A stretch of DNA of 64,000 nucleotides from Cladobotryum mycophilum (GCA_036429605.1 JAVFKD010000004.1:2046001-2110000); one strand, 5' to 3'; counted from the first letter of the stretch, positions 32,930-45,337 are shown. Numbers and translations are program-made. The notes: a model not told the origin generated them from the letters alone.

Positions 32930-33903
32930 TGATGACTGGGGGTGGAAGGGCCGATATAAGCGTCATCGACCGAAGGTTGAACAACGGGGGTTGGAGAAAT
33001 ATTGGTGAAGAGAGGGGGGGGGCAAGATAACACCACCAGCCACCACGTGCAAATACTATCACCAGGCCAATGACGTTTTTGGCACCCAGATGCAGGCCGA
33101 CACCTGCAGAGACCTGCCAAGCACGCCTCTCAGCACCGGCTCGATCCAGTTTGCGATGAGGCCTTCTCGGATGAATAAGCGGGGCCTGTGACTCATGAAC
33201 GAACGGTTTATTTAAACCATCAGGCGTTGAATTAGAAAGGACTTGGTGGAGTCATTTTTTCAACGCCCAAAAAACGTATATTATTTTTTGGGAGGACAGA
33301 TATCCTTGTTAATGGTGCAACACAATACACGCGAAGGGAATAGCAAGGGAATCTCGAGGGGGGCATGTCTAGCTCATATATTGATGGTGACACACGCTAT
33401 ACCATTTGTTTGACAGAGCTTACGAGGTACGAACACATTTCAACCGGATAATAATAATAGAAAGAAAATTAAAAATCCAAAGATGCCTAATGAGACTCTT
33501 GTGAAATGCGAGCCTTTCCGAACCTTGGAGCCAGGCCAGGCAACCTTGGAGTGCAGACTGCTGCAAGGCGTACTGCAACCCCCACGTGGCGATGCCCTTC
33601 CCGTTGTAGCTTAACAAAGAATGGAGGCGGAGGATTGAGGAGGGCAAGCTAAAAATCCATCATCAGCCTTGCTTTCAATGAACCATCAGCCTCCCCCACC
33701 ACCTCCTCCTCCTCCTCTTCTCGCTGAACCCTCATCATGAACTTATAAGATATCAGCCAAGAGAAGACCTTTTGTTGCGAATACACTAATAGCATTACTC
33801 ATACCCACCCCGTCAAGTATCGACTATCGACAACTAGTGTTGACGGGACAAGGGGGCGAGAGAGAGAGAGACAAGGAAAGAAAAGGAAGGAAAAAAGGCA
33901 TCC
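32930..33903. other. Intergenic region
   Basis: No exon is seen in these 974 bases. It contains a pyrimidine-rich stretch before 33720 and a GA/A-rich leader just before the next ATG. Confidence 0.55.
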
Positions 33904-34868
33904 ATGAATGCGAAACAAGGCGAGAGCGGCGGCTCACAGCGCGCAGCGGAAATCCACGACGCCATGCTCAACATCCCCGGCTACGCAGATGACAGCATGC
34001 TCTTTGTCGTGCGATACGGAACCATGGCCAAGGTATGACCAAACAAAATGCATGCGACATTTTTTTCTCTTTCGTTTGCAATTTCGTCTCTTTTTTATTC
34101 CCATCTTGTTCCTTGATTCATGTATTTTCTTTTTGTACCCCGAGTACTGGTACTGCATTCTCTCCCCCTCCCTTTCACCCGGAGGCGTGCGATTCGTGCT
34201 CTTCTTCTGGTCTCCATCACACCCACCCCCCCCCCCCACACACACACACACTCTCTCTCTCTCCCCCCTTGCAACCTTGGGCACGATAAGCACTGCAGCG
34301 CAAGCAAGTAGATTTTGCCCCGTTTTGTGGTTACATGCCTTTCTTGTAATCTGCGCGCGGTTGATTACGCCTCATTTACTTTATCCCCCCCTTGTCTTAC
34401 ACACACCACATCATATTATATCATATTTCATCACATTTCTTTTTCTTGTGTGTTATTTCCCTTCGGGTTATTACTTGATTCGTTCAGAAAGAAAATAGAG
34501 AGAGAAAGAGAGAGAAGAAGAAAAACAGGATATTGACACACCCTTGTTTTTGGTTTTCCCTTCGGCTATAGAACACGCTCCGACAAGTCGATTATGATGA
34601 GTTCATGGTCAGGCTACAGGCCATGAACGAGCACTGGTTCAAAAGCGGCCGCGGCGAGGGCGCTGCTGTGGTTGGCGATGACGAGAGCAGCAGCAGCGGC
34701 GGCATCAGCACTGGCACCAGCACCGCCAATCCATCGGATCCGCGTAGCGCAAAGGCGGCTGAACTCAAGGCGCTAACATTGGAAAAGATAAGAGACTTTC
34801 CGGAGCTGGTGCGTGATTTTGATAAGTTTACTACGAGCACGAGGGTAGTTGGGTCGAGGTATCGGTAG
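33904..34868 (+). CDS. Small conserved-looking protein of unknown function
   Basis: Two exons, 33904-34032 and 34572-34868, give 141 residues; the phase is 0 on both sides. I do not recognise a family. The N-terminal half is hydrophilic with a structured-looking core (EIHDAMLNIPGYADDSMLFVVRYGTMAKNTLRQ, split here by the intron after AMAK-like GTMAK), then DYDEFMVRLQAMNEHWFK. A Ser/Gly-rich linker precedes a short charged helix (AAELKALTLEKIRDFPELVRDFDKF). The 539-base intron is the longest in the window and consists largely of C, CA, CT and T tracts. No signal peptide or membrane helix is visible. Good codon structure and clean splice sites support it as real. Confidence 0.6.
34226..34265 (+). 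repeat. C-run, CA and CT repeats in intron
   Basis: A run of about twelve C is followed by CA and CT dinucleotides inside the 539-base intron. Confidence 0.85.
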
Positions 34869-35554
34869 ATCATTTTGTGGTTCAGTTGAATAATGGGAGG
34901 CTTTTTTCTTCTTCTTCTCTCTCAACAATTCCAGTGTAATGTAGACACACAAAAGCTACTTGAATGATTCAACGGGCATCATATTCATTACAAACTTTCA
35001 CAATTCACAAGTACATGCACGATTCAAGCGGAGACGGGACAGGTAGTGTTTTTATGGTGTATATGCAAAGATCGTTGCACTCTATTACTATTATCTGTGG
35101 CGGGTTCTATAGTAACCATGATGAGCCTCCCCTCAGTTTATGAGGGTGCACCCAAAATGTTTTGTCCCCACCGAAAAAATGAAGAACGCCATCAATCCGG
35201 AGCGATAAGTACGAATCGTCCGGGTCGCTGCTGGTTGGTATGCAAGATCGAGAAGTAGCAGTGAGCAATGCGAAAAGAGAGAAGCCCTTCCCACGCCAAA
35301 ATATTGTGTTCCCGGGTCCAGCGTGTAAGTTGAGATCGCTTCGTATAGACTAAAGCCGATTCGAGCGGTCCGGTACGCGCGTCCGGCGCCGGGATCTTAG
35401 CGCGGTTGTCGACAAAATTGAGCCCGCCCATGCCGTTACATGATCGAAAGAGAGGTCGGGTTTTGCTTGGTTTCGATCATCCCCAGCTCAGGTCGCTCAA
35501 GACGGAGTTTTGTCGAGCCTCGTCCGAGAGGATCGGTGGTTGAGCCTGCGTCGC
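34869..35554. other. Convergent spacer
   Basis: Lies between the stops of two convergent genes. I see no exon or RNA gene. Confidence 0.6.
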
Positions 35555-35752
35555 TTACAGAGTAGCAGCGAAGAGGGCAGCGGCACCGATACCGAGGATG
35601 ATGTTCTGGGAGACACCAGCGGCACCGTTGGTAGGGACGTTGGTAGGGTGGCCGGGGGTGACGGTGTGGTTGCCAGTGGGAGAGGCAACGCCGGTGCCAG
35701 TGGTGGCCATGGCAGTGGCGGCGAGGACAGAGACGATGGTGAAGGCACGCAT
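35555..35752 (-). CDS. Small secreted protein, probably GPI-anchored
   Basis: A 65-residue protein in one exon. The N-terminus MRAFTIVSVLAATAMATTG is a typical secretion signal. The middle is Thr/Pro/Gly/Asn-rich (TGNHTVTPGHPTNVPTNG), with one N-glycosylation sequon (NHT). The C-terminus (NIILGIGAAALFAATL) is a hydrophobic tail preceded by small residues, as in a GPI-anchor signal. After processing only about 25 residues would remain, so it would be a very short cell-wall or surface peptide. An upstream in-frame ATG would place MLRLIHKTQTIK before the signal and is less likely. Small proteins of this shape are common in fungal genomes. Function unknown. Confidence 0.65.
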   Translation of the reverse strand: MRAFTIVSVLAATAMATTGTGVASPTGNHTVTPGHPTNVPTNGAAGVSQNIILGIGAAALFAATL

Positions 35753-38723
35753 TTTGATGGTTTGTGTTTTGTGGATTAAACGAAGCAAAGATGCTTGTTG
35801 ATAACGAGTGACTGGTATTGAGAGAAGTGGAAAAGAAGAAGTAGTAAGAGAGCTTGAGTTGGATGGAGAGGAAAAGAAGAAGAATCAAGACCCAACTGGA
35901 GCGAATGTCTGCCTTGCTTTATACCTCTTTCTCTCTCTCTCTCTCACTCTCTCTCTTGGGGTCAGGACAATGGCGGCCCCATCCACTCTCTCTCCTTCCA
36001 CCCCCTGGACAATCCTAGGACATTGGCCCATGTTAGTCATGTTGCTGTGGTGCTGAAGGCTGGTTATCGCGTCATCTTGCTCGCTCGCCACTGTCCGGTG
36101 GTGCCGCTGGGGCTGTAAGGTGAGGATCCGCCCTTGCACATTTTTTTATTCCTTTGTGTGTGTGTGTGTGTGTGTTTGATATCCAGAAATAGCAACTACC
36201 AAAAGGAAAAAAGTAGCTGTACTCTGTACAAGTACATGTTTATACACGCAAGCCCAGGTGTGTGCCGTGTGTCACCCAGCAGAACAGTTCACAATTTCTT
36301 GCCTGCTTGCTTGCCCTGGGCTGTACAAGTATTTGCAAGAGCTTGCGTGGATTAAAAAAAAATTCAATAATTCAAAATGTGCTAGATTCTTGCGGCTGTA
36401 TCCGTGCCATGCCTTGGAATGTTCCCGTAGAATTTCACCACGTCGTCGAGTTGTCTGAAAGAAAGTTGCCTCCTCTTGTTCTTTTGCGTACCCGATACAG
36501 CTGAAGATGATTTTCTGTCTTGTATAGCTACTTTATGATGTACCAGTACAACTCTTCATTTTTGTTTTTGTCCTTTCATCTCGAGTTAATCACCCGGCAT
36601 GTCTCCTTTAGGCCTTATTTGTCTTGCCTTATCTATAGAGCCATCTCGTATCTGCGCCATGTGCTTTGCTCTGCTGCTGCTGTGTTATCGTTTGGGTGTG
36701 TGTTTGCTAACCACTTTATTTTTTGTGATCATCCCATCACATTTTGGATGCTACCTTACTTTCCACCTTGGCTGTTTGCACCACTTATGCCCTTACTATT
36801 TTTGGCCTGGGACGTTATCTATGTGCTGCATCCGCCGTCCGCCTTGGCTGGCAAACGCAACCATGCGGTTCCACCCTTTTGAGAGCCAAACGTGACAAGC
36901 CACTTCAGGTTTTCCAGCCACGGTCCACAGATCAGCACACCATTAACCGTGGGTCTCCACCCAATGTGCTGTTTGCTCATGCTTGCAGACGCACTCCTTT
37001 CCGAGATTTTCACTGATATTCAGGGAGAGACGAAAGCCACTCGAATCCACTGCCCCTGGCAACGCGTCATCCAGGAGGTGCAGCAAACATTTTTCTTTTC
37101 TTTTCGTTGCTTTCCGTTGTTAGCGATCATTATTATTATTGGGCGGTCACCACTAATCAAGCATGGACGGTTGGATGGGTCCAAAACAAGATCATCCATT
37201 TGGGCAATCCCCATGCAAACATACCACCACCCCCTTGTCGATTTTACCCGTGGCCGGTGCTCTGATAACGATTGGATCCTACCTGATGGCGTGACCTGGC
37301 CGGAATCCTTGGATTGAATTACTACTAGGCTCCCCTACACCTTACCATTTCATCTTGGCCCCAAACCTGAATTGTTACATATCAGTAATAAGACAAAAAC
37401 GGTTCAGTAAATCAAAATCAAGATTATGCCCCTTGGCTTGCTTTGCCGTTTGCAAGCCTAAAGCGGGTTCGTGCCATGTTTTTTTCCTCTAGACGCCTGC
37501 CCCTTTCAGGGATCGTCTCTCTTCAAGGGGGAGATCAAGGGGGGAAGGGAAAAGGAAATGGGCAAAGTGGAGAGAGAGAGAGAGAGTTGAAACCTGCCGT
37601 GCGTTTTTTTGCAGGCGCCCCCCTGGGATGTGTTCTGGCCCTTTTGCACCCATGGATAGCTGCAAGGGTGACCGTTGGCCACGTACAAAGAAATCAAGCT
37701 TTTGTAGATGAATAGCGGAGTCCACTTTCGGTAGATCCCTGACAACTGCCGTAACAAGAAGGCTGAAAATAGGAGAAGGGGGAAGGTGAAATGATCCCAA
37801 CGCGTGTTATGCTGTGTGTGCCTTTGAATAAGCATTAACGGCCTATATGCGAGGTCGCACGAGTGAAACAATGGTGATTGCGTTGTTGTTGTTGGCCAAC
37901 GAAAAGGAAAACAAAACAAACAAACAAAGGTCGTAACATGGCGTTTTCCTTTTCCCTCTCCTTGCAGGGAACCGAGGGGGACCAACCCCCTCCCCTTCTT
38001 ACGTGGACAAGCTTTTTACGCGCCCGCGATCAAAATGTATGGAGCAAGGAGTACATGATACATGATGCGTGATGCGGTGATAGGCGATGCATACAAGTAT
38101 TACTTGTATACCCATGGTGGTCGTACAAACGGTGAGAGGAAGAAAAACGACGAAAAACTCATGCAAGCCCATCACATTCTCGGTGAGGAGGAGGGCCTGC
38201 AAACCGACGCTTCCGGCGTGATAAGATGAAGATCGCCAAGCCCCATCTAAAATTGGCAAGATCAAGATTATGAAGAAGAATAAAAATATTATGAAAAAAG
38301 TCGATGAACAGACATCCGCTACCTACACAAAAGAGGGATAAAAATATTCACAGCCTTTCAACACAGCCTCCTCTCTCAAACCCTCCTGGTGCAGATCCAT
38401 TCCTTCAGCCTTTCAGCCAAACAATATTTGGTCAACGCAATTGTTAGTAAGCAAGCATCAGGAGAAATGCCTGATCACTGCCGAATATCAACCGAGAGGG
38501 GCTAGTCCCTTCTAACCCTGACCCTGGAGGGGGCAACAAACCATGTGGGCGACGCTACGTACCGAAAGGGCGCTATAGTGAATCGCAAGCTGTCCTCCAG
38601 CTTCTAACATCTCGAATCTTATTCACGATCGACGAACGACACTTCCTCACCCCCTCCTCCACCCCGCGTCTCCCCTCGTTTTTTCAACAAAATTCAACCA
38701 ATTTTTCTTCAGACCGACCCGTC
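35753..38723. other. Gene-free region, 3.0 kb
   Basis: A divergent region between the small secreted protein and the Yip1 gene. No exon is supported on either strand; open frames are short and composition is pyrimidine-rich. It includes a TG repeat at 36154-36175. Confidence 0.55.
36154..36175 (+). repeat. TG dinucleotide microsatellite
   Basis: About ten TG units in intergenic DNA. Confidence 0.85.
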
Positions 38724-39812
38724 ATGTCCTACTACGGCGGCCAACCTAATCACAACCCCTACGGCGCGCCAGCCGCCAGCGGGGGCGGCGCGCAAAACCT
38801 CCAGTTCTACCCATCGTCATACTCCCCCGCCGTGTCCGGCTCCCAGACACCGCAGCAGGCCTCGTACGGCGGCTACGGCGGCGGCGCTGGTGCCCCCGGT
38901 GGTGTAACCGGTGCTATTGCTCCGGGGCAGTATGGCGGCGGTGCGGGCGGGCAGCCGAGCTTCACGTCGGCGGGGTTTGGCGGAGCGGGCGTGTCTGGGA
39001 GGATGGGCGAGCAGGGAGGACTGAGGACGGGCTGGTTGGCGGCTTTCTCGATGGAGGGGTATGATGGCGAGCCACCGTTGCTGGATGAGCTAGGGATCAA
39101 CTTTAGTTTGATACAGACCAAGGTAAGGCACAAAAAATGGTCATGAAATAGTCATGATGATGGAGGTGGTGTTATTGCAATAGGGTCCTAACATGTGATT
39201 TTTTATGAATAGACACTCGCGGTACTAAATCCCTTCAAGCATGTCGACCAACACATCATGGACGACTCCGACCTCGGCGGCCCCCTACTCTTCTTTCTCC
39301 TCTACGGAACCTTTCTCCTCTTCTCCGGAAAAGTGCACTTCGGCTATATCTATGGGCTCGCCCTCCTCGGTTCCACCTCCCTCCACACGATCCTCTCCCT
39401 CATGTCCCCCTCCGAGGACCCCTCATCGCAGCAAACCTACCCACAGTACAGCGACCCGACGTCTCAACCCCACGGCCAGGCCCAGGCCGGTGGCCACTTC
39501 TCCTCCACGCTCACATACCCCCGATCCGCCTCCGTCCTGGGCTACTGCCTGCTTCCCCTGGTGGCGACGAGCTTGTTTGGCATAGTGATGCCCATGGACA
39601 CTCCGGTTGGCATCATCCTCACCAGCTTGGCCATCCTGTGGTGTACATATAGCGCCAGCGGCTTCTTCGTTGTCGTTGGCCGCATGAAGGGCATGAGATT
39701 CCTGGTGGCATACCCGCTCGCCCTCTTCTACGTCGGTTTCGGCATCATGGGCATCTTTAGCAGTCGAGGAGCCGGCTCACTAGCCAACGCAGCTGCCAAG
39801 CTCAACGTTTAA
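38724..39812 (+). CDS. YIP1: Yip1 family Golgi/ER membrane protein
   Basis: Exons are 38724-39122 and 39213-39812, giving 332 residues. Yip1 proteins bind prenylated Rab/Ypt GTPases at Golgi and ER-exit membranes and act in COPII vesicle transport. The first 110 residues are a Gly/Tyr/Gln-rich cytosolic tail. The conserved block GEPPLLDELGINFSLIQTKTLAVLNPFK spans the intron and leads to DLGGPLLFFLLYGTFLLFSGKVHFGYIYG, the family hallmark. There are five hydrophobic segments, ending with LVAYPLALFYVGFGIMGIF. An inserted Ser/Gln-rich loop between the second and third segments (SPSEDPSSQQTYPQ) makes the protein longer than the yeast homologue. The start codon is preceded by a pyrimidine-rich leader. 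Confidence 0.95.
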
Positions 39813-40572
39813 AAGAAAATACAGGGCGGTATGGCGTAAATGCTCCTAGGAGTGGGTTATAGTAAGGATATGGTTCAGTTACACGCAAAATGGGTTTCAT
39901 GAAAGGGAGAGAGGGTGGCTAAACAAAAAAAGAAGGCTTCAGGGGCAGGCTGCGTACATCCTTTTGTAGAATCAACAATTGGTAATAAGGGGACGGGTTT
40001 TTGTTTTTGGAACGGCGTCATGGAGCATACAAGTATTATTTAGCAAACTCCGTAAACATTGACAAAAGAGCGATGTGGGCGTTTGGAGAGGACCTGATTC
40101 ACAGCGGTTGATAGATTATGAAGCTCGAAGCAGAACAATAAATAAATAAATCAAAAAAAACTCAAATTTGCAATAACCACGCCTATACAAGGAAATCTAT
40201 ATATAATACCAGTCTCAAACAAAATATTAGCACAAGAAAAACCCCTCCTTCATCACAATATCAAAGGTCATCACCGAATCGTTTTTTCCCTTATCCCTTT
40301 TTTGTTCCCCCGTCATCCAGCAACAATCCTCGGTCCCGGCATCCTATGTCTGCCACCTATCATATTACATAGAGTTTGACCGTTTACTAACCCCTGCCAG
40401 AGAGAGATGAAGAGGAACCGAACGAAATGCAGAAGGGGAGAAGCGATAGTCTCGGCTATAGCAAATAAGCGTCCCATCAAAAACACGCTGCGAGGCCTCA
40501 TATTATAAAGTGACATGTAGCAGCATGCATCAGCACCCGATGTAATTTTTCTTCCTTTTTTTTCTTTTTTGT
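39813..40572. other. Convergent spacer
   Basis: 3' UTR-like sequence between the convergent Yip1 and RCC1 genes. No exon is seen. Confidence 0.6.
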
Positions 40573-42481
40573 TTAGTGAGTACCGTTGACTTCACCATTG
40601 GTGGCGGGTTCCTCCTCAGATAAGCCAATGAGCACTGAGAACTGACCACCAGCATCAGCGGCGATAAGCTTCTTGTCGCGTGTGGCAGTGTTATCAATAA
40701 ACGTTGGTGTGTGAATATCGTCAATGGTGCCCTGGCCGGTCTGGTAGTTGGTAGAAAATCCCCAAGAGTATGCCTTGCCATCTTCAGTAACAGCGAAGCT
40801 GTTGTCAACACCGGCGGAGACGGCAATGACGTTGGATAGACCTGCAAGTTGCATTAGTATCAGTGTTTCCAAGCAAACGTTCATAAGGGTGTTGTTACTA
40901 ACCTTCTTGCTGGGTAGGCTTCACCAGAATTCTGGCATTGCCTCTCTCGTCCTGAATGACATATTCCTTATCAATCTTCTCAATCTGCTCCTTTTCGAAG
41001 CCAACTTGATATCCGTCGACACGACCCCAAGTGAACAGTTGACCTTTGTCAGTGCATGCCAACGAGTGATGCATACCACCATCGATTTCTGTAACGGTGT
41101 GATCTTCTAAGAAGGTGAGCTTGACGGGCTTAAGAATCACCGCGTCATCCTCGCCAGCATTGAGTTCCACACCAATCTCGCCAAAGTTGTTCAAGCCCCA
41201 GCCCCAAACAGTTCCGTTCTTATCAATGGCGAAGCTGTGATAGGCACCGCAGGCAACCTTGGTAATCTTGCCACGAGGAAGGCCGACACCTTGGGGTGTG
41301 AGTGAGGATAGCTTATTTCGTTCAATGATACGTCGGCCGAGCTGGTTCTGCTGACCACAGCCCCAAGCGACAACGTTGCCCTTGTGGTCAAGAGCGAGAA
41401 TGTGATTGGCTCCAGTTGAGATGGATTTGATATTTTTCAAGTTGGGCAAAAGCATGGGCTTGGTCTGGACTTTGATGTTTTCAGTGAAACCGAGGATACC
41501 GTCGCTAGAGCGGAAGGTTCCCCAGCCGTAGACACGTCCATCCTCGGTGAGGGCAAAGCTGGCACTGTCACTGGCGGCAAGCTGGACAAACTTTGTGCCA
41601 GGGATGAAATGCTCCTGGGGAACGACAGCCGGTGTACTCTCGTGGGGGTTCATGCCAGTATCATCCTCGTCTTCAGAGTCAGAGCCATCCCCCTCCTTGT
41701 CCAAGTCGCGCAAGCCGCCGTCCCAGTTCGTATCGCGACCCAGCGCGCCTTGATCATTGACACCCCAAGAGAGGATTTTGTTATCGTGTGTGAGCGCGAC
41801 TGCGTGCATACCACCGCAGGCAATCTGAACGATGCCAACTGACTTGGCAGAGAGATTGTCATTGATTCGAGGACGCTTGACATCAATGGGTTTCTTTCCA
41901 TTAACCTTTCTGCTTCCAAGACCAAGTTCGCCAGATGTGCCTTCACCAAAGACGTAGATGTCCAGGATCTTGGTTGGCGCGTCATTGATCTTCTTTCCGA
42001 GATCAGCGTGGACGGGGATCTTCTTGGGCTTTGGCGCGCGACCTGGCGCAGCTTGGGTCTTGGTCTTCTTGGGCTTGGGGGCTTCCGCTTGGGATTCGCG
42101 ATCAGTCTCAGTCTCTGTTTCGTCGGCCTTGCGCTTCTTGGCGCCATTCGCGACGGGCTTCTCAACAGGCGACTTTTCCTTTGCGGCGGGCTCCTTTGAA
42201 GATTCCTTCTTGGTAGGCTTCTCAGGCTTCTCAGTAGCAGCAGCAGCAGGCTTTGCGCGTGCTGCCTTTGCAGGCTTTTCAGTTTTTTCAGCCTTGTCGA
42301 CCTTGTCAGTCTTCTTGGCCGCGGCTTTGGTAGCAGCGGCAGAGGCAGCTTTAGTTGTCGCAGCCTTGGTTGTCGTTGCCTTCTTGGTAGTTTTTGTTGT
42401 GGTAGTTGTAGTAGTAGCTGTTGCTGCTGCTGCTACCTTGGTGGCAGGAGCCTTGACTGTGGCCTTGGCCTTGGGAGCCAT
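40573..42481 (-). CDS. RCC1-type Ran guanine-nucleotide exchange factor
   Basis: Exons are 42481-40903 and 40841-40573, giving 615 residues. RCC1 (yeast Srm1, fission yeast Pim1) sits on chromatin and loads GTP on Ran, setting up nuclear transport and mitotic signals. The first 150 residues are a long Lys/Ala/Thr-rich, histone H1-like tail with nuclear-localisation character, ending in PGRAPKPKKIPV. RCC1 repeats follow: VFGEGTSGELGLG, IACGGMHAVALTHDNKILSWGVNDQGALGRD, GRVYGWGTFRSSDGILGF, ISTGANHILALDHKGNVVAWGCGQQNQLGRR, VACGAYHSFAIDKNGTVWGWGLNNFGEIG, DGGMHHSLACTDKGQLFTWGRVDGYQVG, and the last repeat in exon 2 (VSAGVDNSFAV). An acidic insertion (DKEGDGSDSEDEDD) lies in repeat 2. Confidence 0.95.
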
Positions 42482-44816
42482 CGCGTCGCGATTACCAAGG
42501 AATCAATTCGAGAGAAGATGGGGAAGAGATGGAGATAGTCAAGTGATGCAATTAATAGAGCCGGTGGACAATGTCTTGAGGCTTCAAATTAGTTGCGATG
42601 GCTTGCGGTTGAGAGAGTGTGATGGATGATAAAAGTTTCTCGCAACGGTGGTCTGATAGACGGACGGGGGCGAGTAGTAGAAGAAGCTCTATGATGGCGA
42701 GAGACGCGACCAGGGGGGTGAGATTTTTCGTAGCTGCTGAGCAACTTTGGGGGGGGGGTCCAAGTCTAACCTTCAACGGCTGGGCTGGGCTGGTGCTCGC
42801 TCACTGCCGGGACGAGATGGCACCTCAGCCTAGGCATGTACCACTGACCGCCTTTGACTTTTTTTCGCAAAGTTATTAATCCGGCAGTAAAAAAATGACT
42901 CGGCCAATGAAACGTCGGTTATACTATCACTGACTGCAAGCGGTGAATAAAGCACACACGTCTGAACAATGCACGCTTATCAAGTAAATGACGTTTTTAA
43001 CTGTAAGAGATGCTGCTCTTTAAATACCTACCTGTCCACAGAGTACGGGCTACTACTAGGTACCTTACTTAGAAGACTTGATGGATAAGTAGAACCCAGA
43101 GAGTCGTCATATTCAGATTATGACAACACTCCAAAGGATGTATTGTTCCACAGCTTATTTCACGTAATTGGTCGTACGAAATAATAGTAATATCCAATAT
43201 CATAAACAACATTATCTTACGCTCCTTCAGCTTGATGACTGCACCACCCCTTTCCATTTCTAGCATCACCTTCCTACCACTAAGAAAGCGCCTATATAGT
43301 GGTATTGATAACACCACCCACCTATTCGCTATTTGCAATTTGCTGTTTCTCAGCCCCCAGGCGTTGTACCAACAGCAAAATAAAATCCATCTCGTGTTAC
43401 ACGTGCGTCATTTGCAGTCGACTGGTTAAGTTTGCTGGATGATCAAACAGAGTATCATTGAGGTGCAACCCTAACCGTCGGATCAGAGCTCGAAATCGCT
43501 GGCTATGGCGAGTCATGGATTCTTTCACATCCTCACTGTCCATTGATGAACATGTCAACTTGGAGTATTCTATGCGTTTTTTTATCACTTTTTTTCTTTC
43601 CCGCGAAAACGAGGTTCATGGAAACCCATAGGATTCACCATGTTCCATCTTGATGGATGCCTCCCTCCATGTTATTATTGTAACCATCGGCTTCCCTCTC
43701 CCTCACTAGAGCTGTAGATACAATGCGCGCGCCACCACCCTTGATGACAAAGGCAATGCCGACCCAAATTATATTTTGTCAATCATGGCAACTCTCGCAA
43801 GGCGCGTTTCTTTACAGCATGTAAAAGACTTAGGCATGCTGAGCGGTATCACCTTCCGCTGCCTATCTAGAAGCTTCAGGGCTGTTGCCATGTCCCCACT
43901 GGCGATATCTTCCTCTCTTCTGCCGACACTTGCCTTGATGATGAAGCCTGTGAGTACTAATCACGCCCAATATCCATCATATTAACATGCATGCAATACC
44001 TTATCTCTAGCGAACTGCTCCTTGGAGTCTTGATGTTTGCTGACTCTATATGTTTCGGGGGACTCAATGGCGTAGAGACTTTTACCATCAATAGTGAAAG
44101 TCACCATTCTCTGGAGACACTGGACCAACGTATCGTCTTGACTCAAGAGGCTGCCGGCAGTCAGGGCATTAACTTGTAACATAATCAGGTTGGATGTAAC
44201 GGAGAGACCTTAAGTAACTTCTCTCATTATATCGTTCTTGGCCCTTTTCTTTAGGTCAGAATAGGTACTTACCAGGACGCACACCAATCAACCTGCAACT
44301 GGTACTGTGACGGCTATGCCGTGATTTTGTGAATGGCAAGATTATCCAACAACTACGTTGATTCTCGATCAACAGGGTCGAGGCCGCCGTTTAAACTCTC
44401 GACCTCAAGGAGATAGGGGCTTATTTGTTCACTCCCTCGCGTGGCCTTCAGGCGGTGGCTGCTACATCATATGAGCGCATCAATGTCAAATTATCCTTAC
44501 CTAGCGATGCTCTTGATCTGGAATCGAACCCTCTGCGAAGTCCAAGCGGAACTCTCATTTGTAGTAATTTGTTTCGATATATTTATATTTGCCTTGTATG
44601 GCTATCGTGAAACAGTAACCTGATCCCCAAACGCCTTGTCCGCTGGTATACGCAGGCAAACATGCCGCAAATTCGGACCGCACCCAAAATGTCCATCAAA
44701 CACATGATAAGAATCCCAATCTTTCCGTGAATAACCCTGCCCCCCTTTTTTTTTGCCAAACCATGCAAATCAACTCATGCAAACTCGCTTAAAGGTCGTC
44801 ATGTTCTTGGTTCTCC
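42482..44816. other. Intergenic region, possibly with a coding relic
   Basis: No strong gene is seen. On the minus strand between about 44182 and 43780 two open stretches (VNALTAGSLLSQDDTLVQC and, in another phase, EDIASGDMATALKLLDRQ) look protein-like and could be a small spliced gene or a relic. The splice sites joining them are weak, so I do not call a CDS. Confidence 0.4.
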
Positions 44817-45337
44817 TTATTTGGAGTAGTTGGTGAAGTCAATCTCGTGGGCGGGGTTGTAGCCACCGTCAGCTGCTTTTTCACAAGTGCAAGCAGCTAT
44901 AAACAAATACAGGGTCAGTAATTGAGGTCTTACACTGAAGGGTAGCAAGGTGAGAAGGAAGAAGACTTACCAGCTGGTCGGGCGCCGCACTGGCATGTTG
45001 ATCCAGCGACTGGGGTGTTCTCAGTGGCAGCTCGGTCACATGTGCATTGTCCGGCGGGGCGGGAACGGCATGAGCAGCGAGGACCCTCGACAGAGTTCTC
45101 GGCAGTGGACTTGTCGCAGGTGCAGTGAAGAGCAGATTGCTTGCCGCATGAGCAGGTAGCTTGCTTGGCTATAATCATGTATGTTAGCATCCATCCGTAT
45201 TCGATCCGATGGCAGATATTGCAGGAGTTCCAGCAGACGTTGATGGGTCGGAGGGACCCGCATTGAGTGAACTTACCACAGGCGCATTCAGCGTCGCTAC
45301 CCTGGCGGCAGCAGGTGGTGGCCTTGGCGACGGTCAT
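44817..45337 (-). CDS. CxC-rich small protein, possible metal binder
   Basis: Exons are 45337-45277, 45168-44971 and 44896-44817, giving 112 residues. The protein has 16 cysteines: one CC pair (ATTCCRQ) and seven CxC pairs (CAC, CSC, CTC, CSC, CTC, CQC, CTC). Three imperfect repeats are visible, HCTCDKSTAEN, QCTCDRAATEN and ACTCEKAADGG, alternating with CSCRSRPAG and CQCGARPAA. It matches a widespread but uncharacterised family of fungal small Cys-rich proteins (the DUF7871 type). The CxC spacing resembles metallothioneins, so copper or zinc binding is a reasonable inference, not shown. There is no signal peptide, so it is likely cytosolic. The conserved tail is EIDFTNYSK. Intron positions fall between Cys pairs. 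Confidence 0.88.

Noticed and set aside
41958..42629. 223-codon plus-strand open frame opposite RCC1
   Set aside because: It mirrors the Lys/Ala-rich RCC1 tail in antisense and has no independent support.
44505..44590. B-box-like sequence GGGTTCGATTCC on the minus strand suggesting a tRNA
   Set aside because: The flanking bases do not form a T-stem, acceptor stem or anticodon arm, so no cloverleaf can be drawn.
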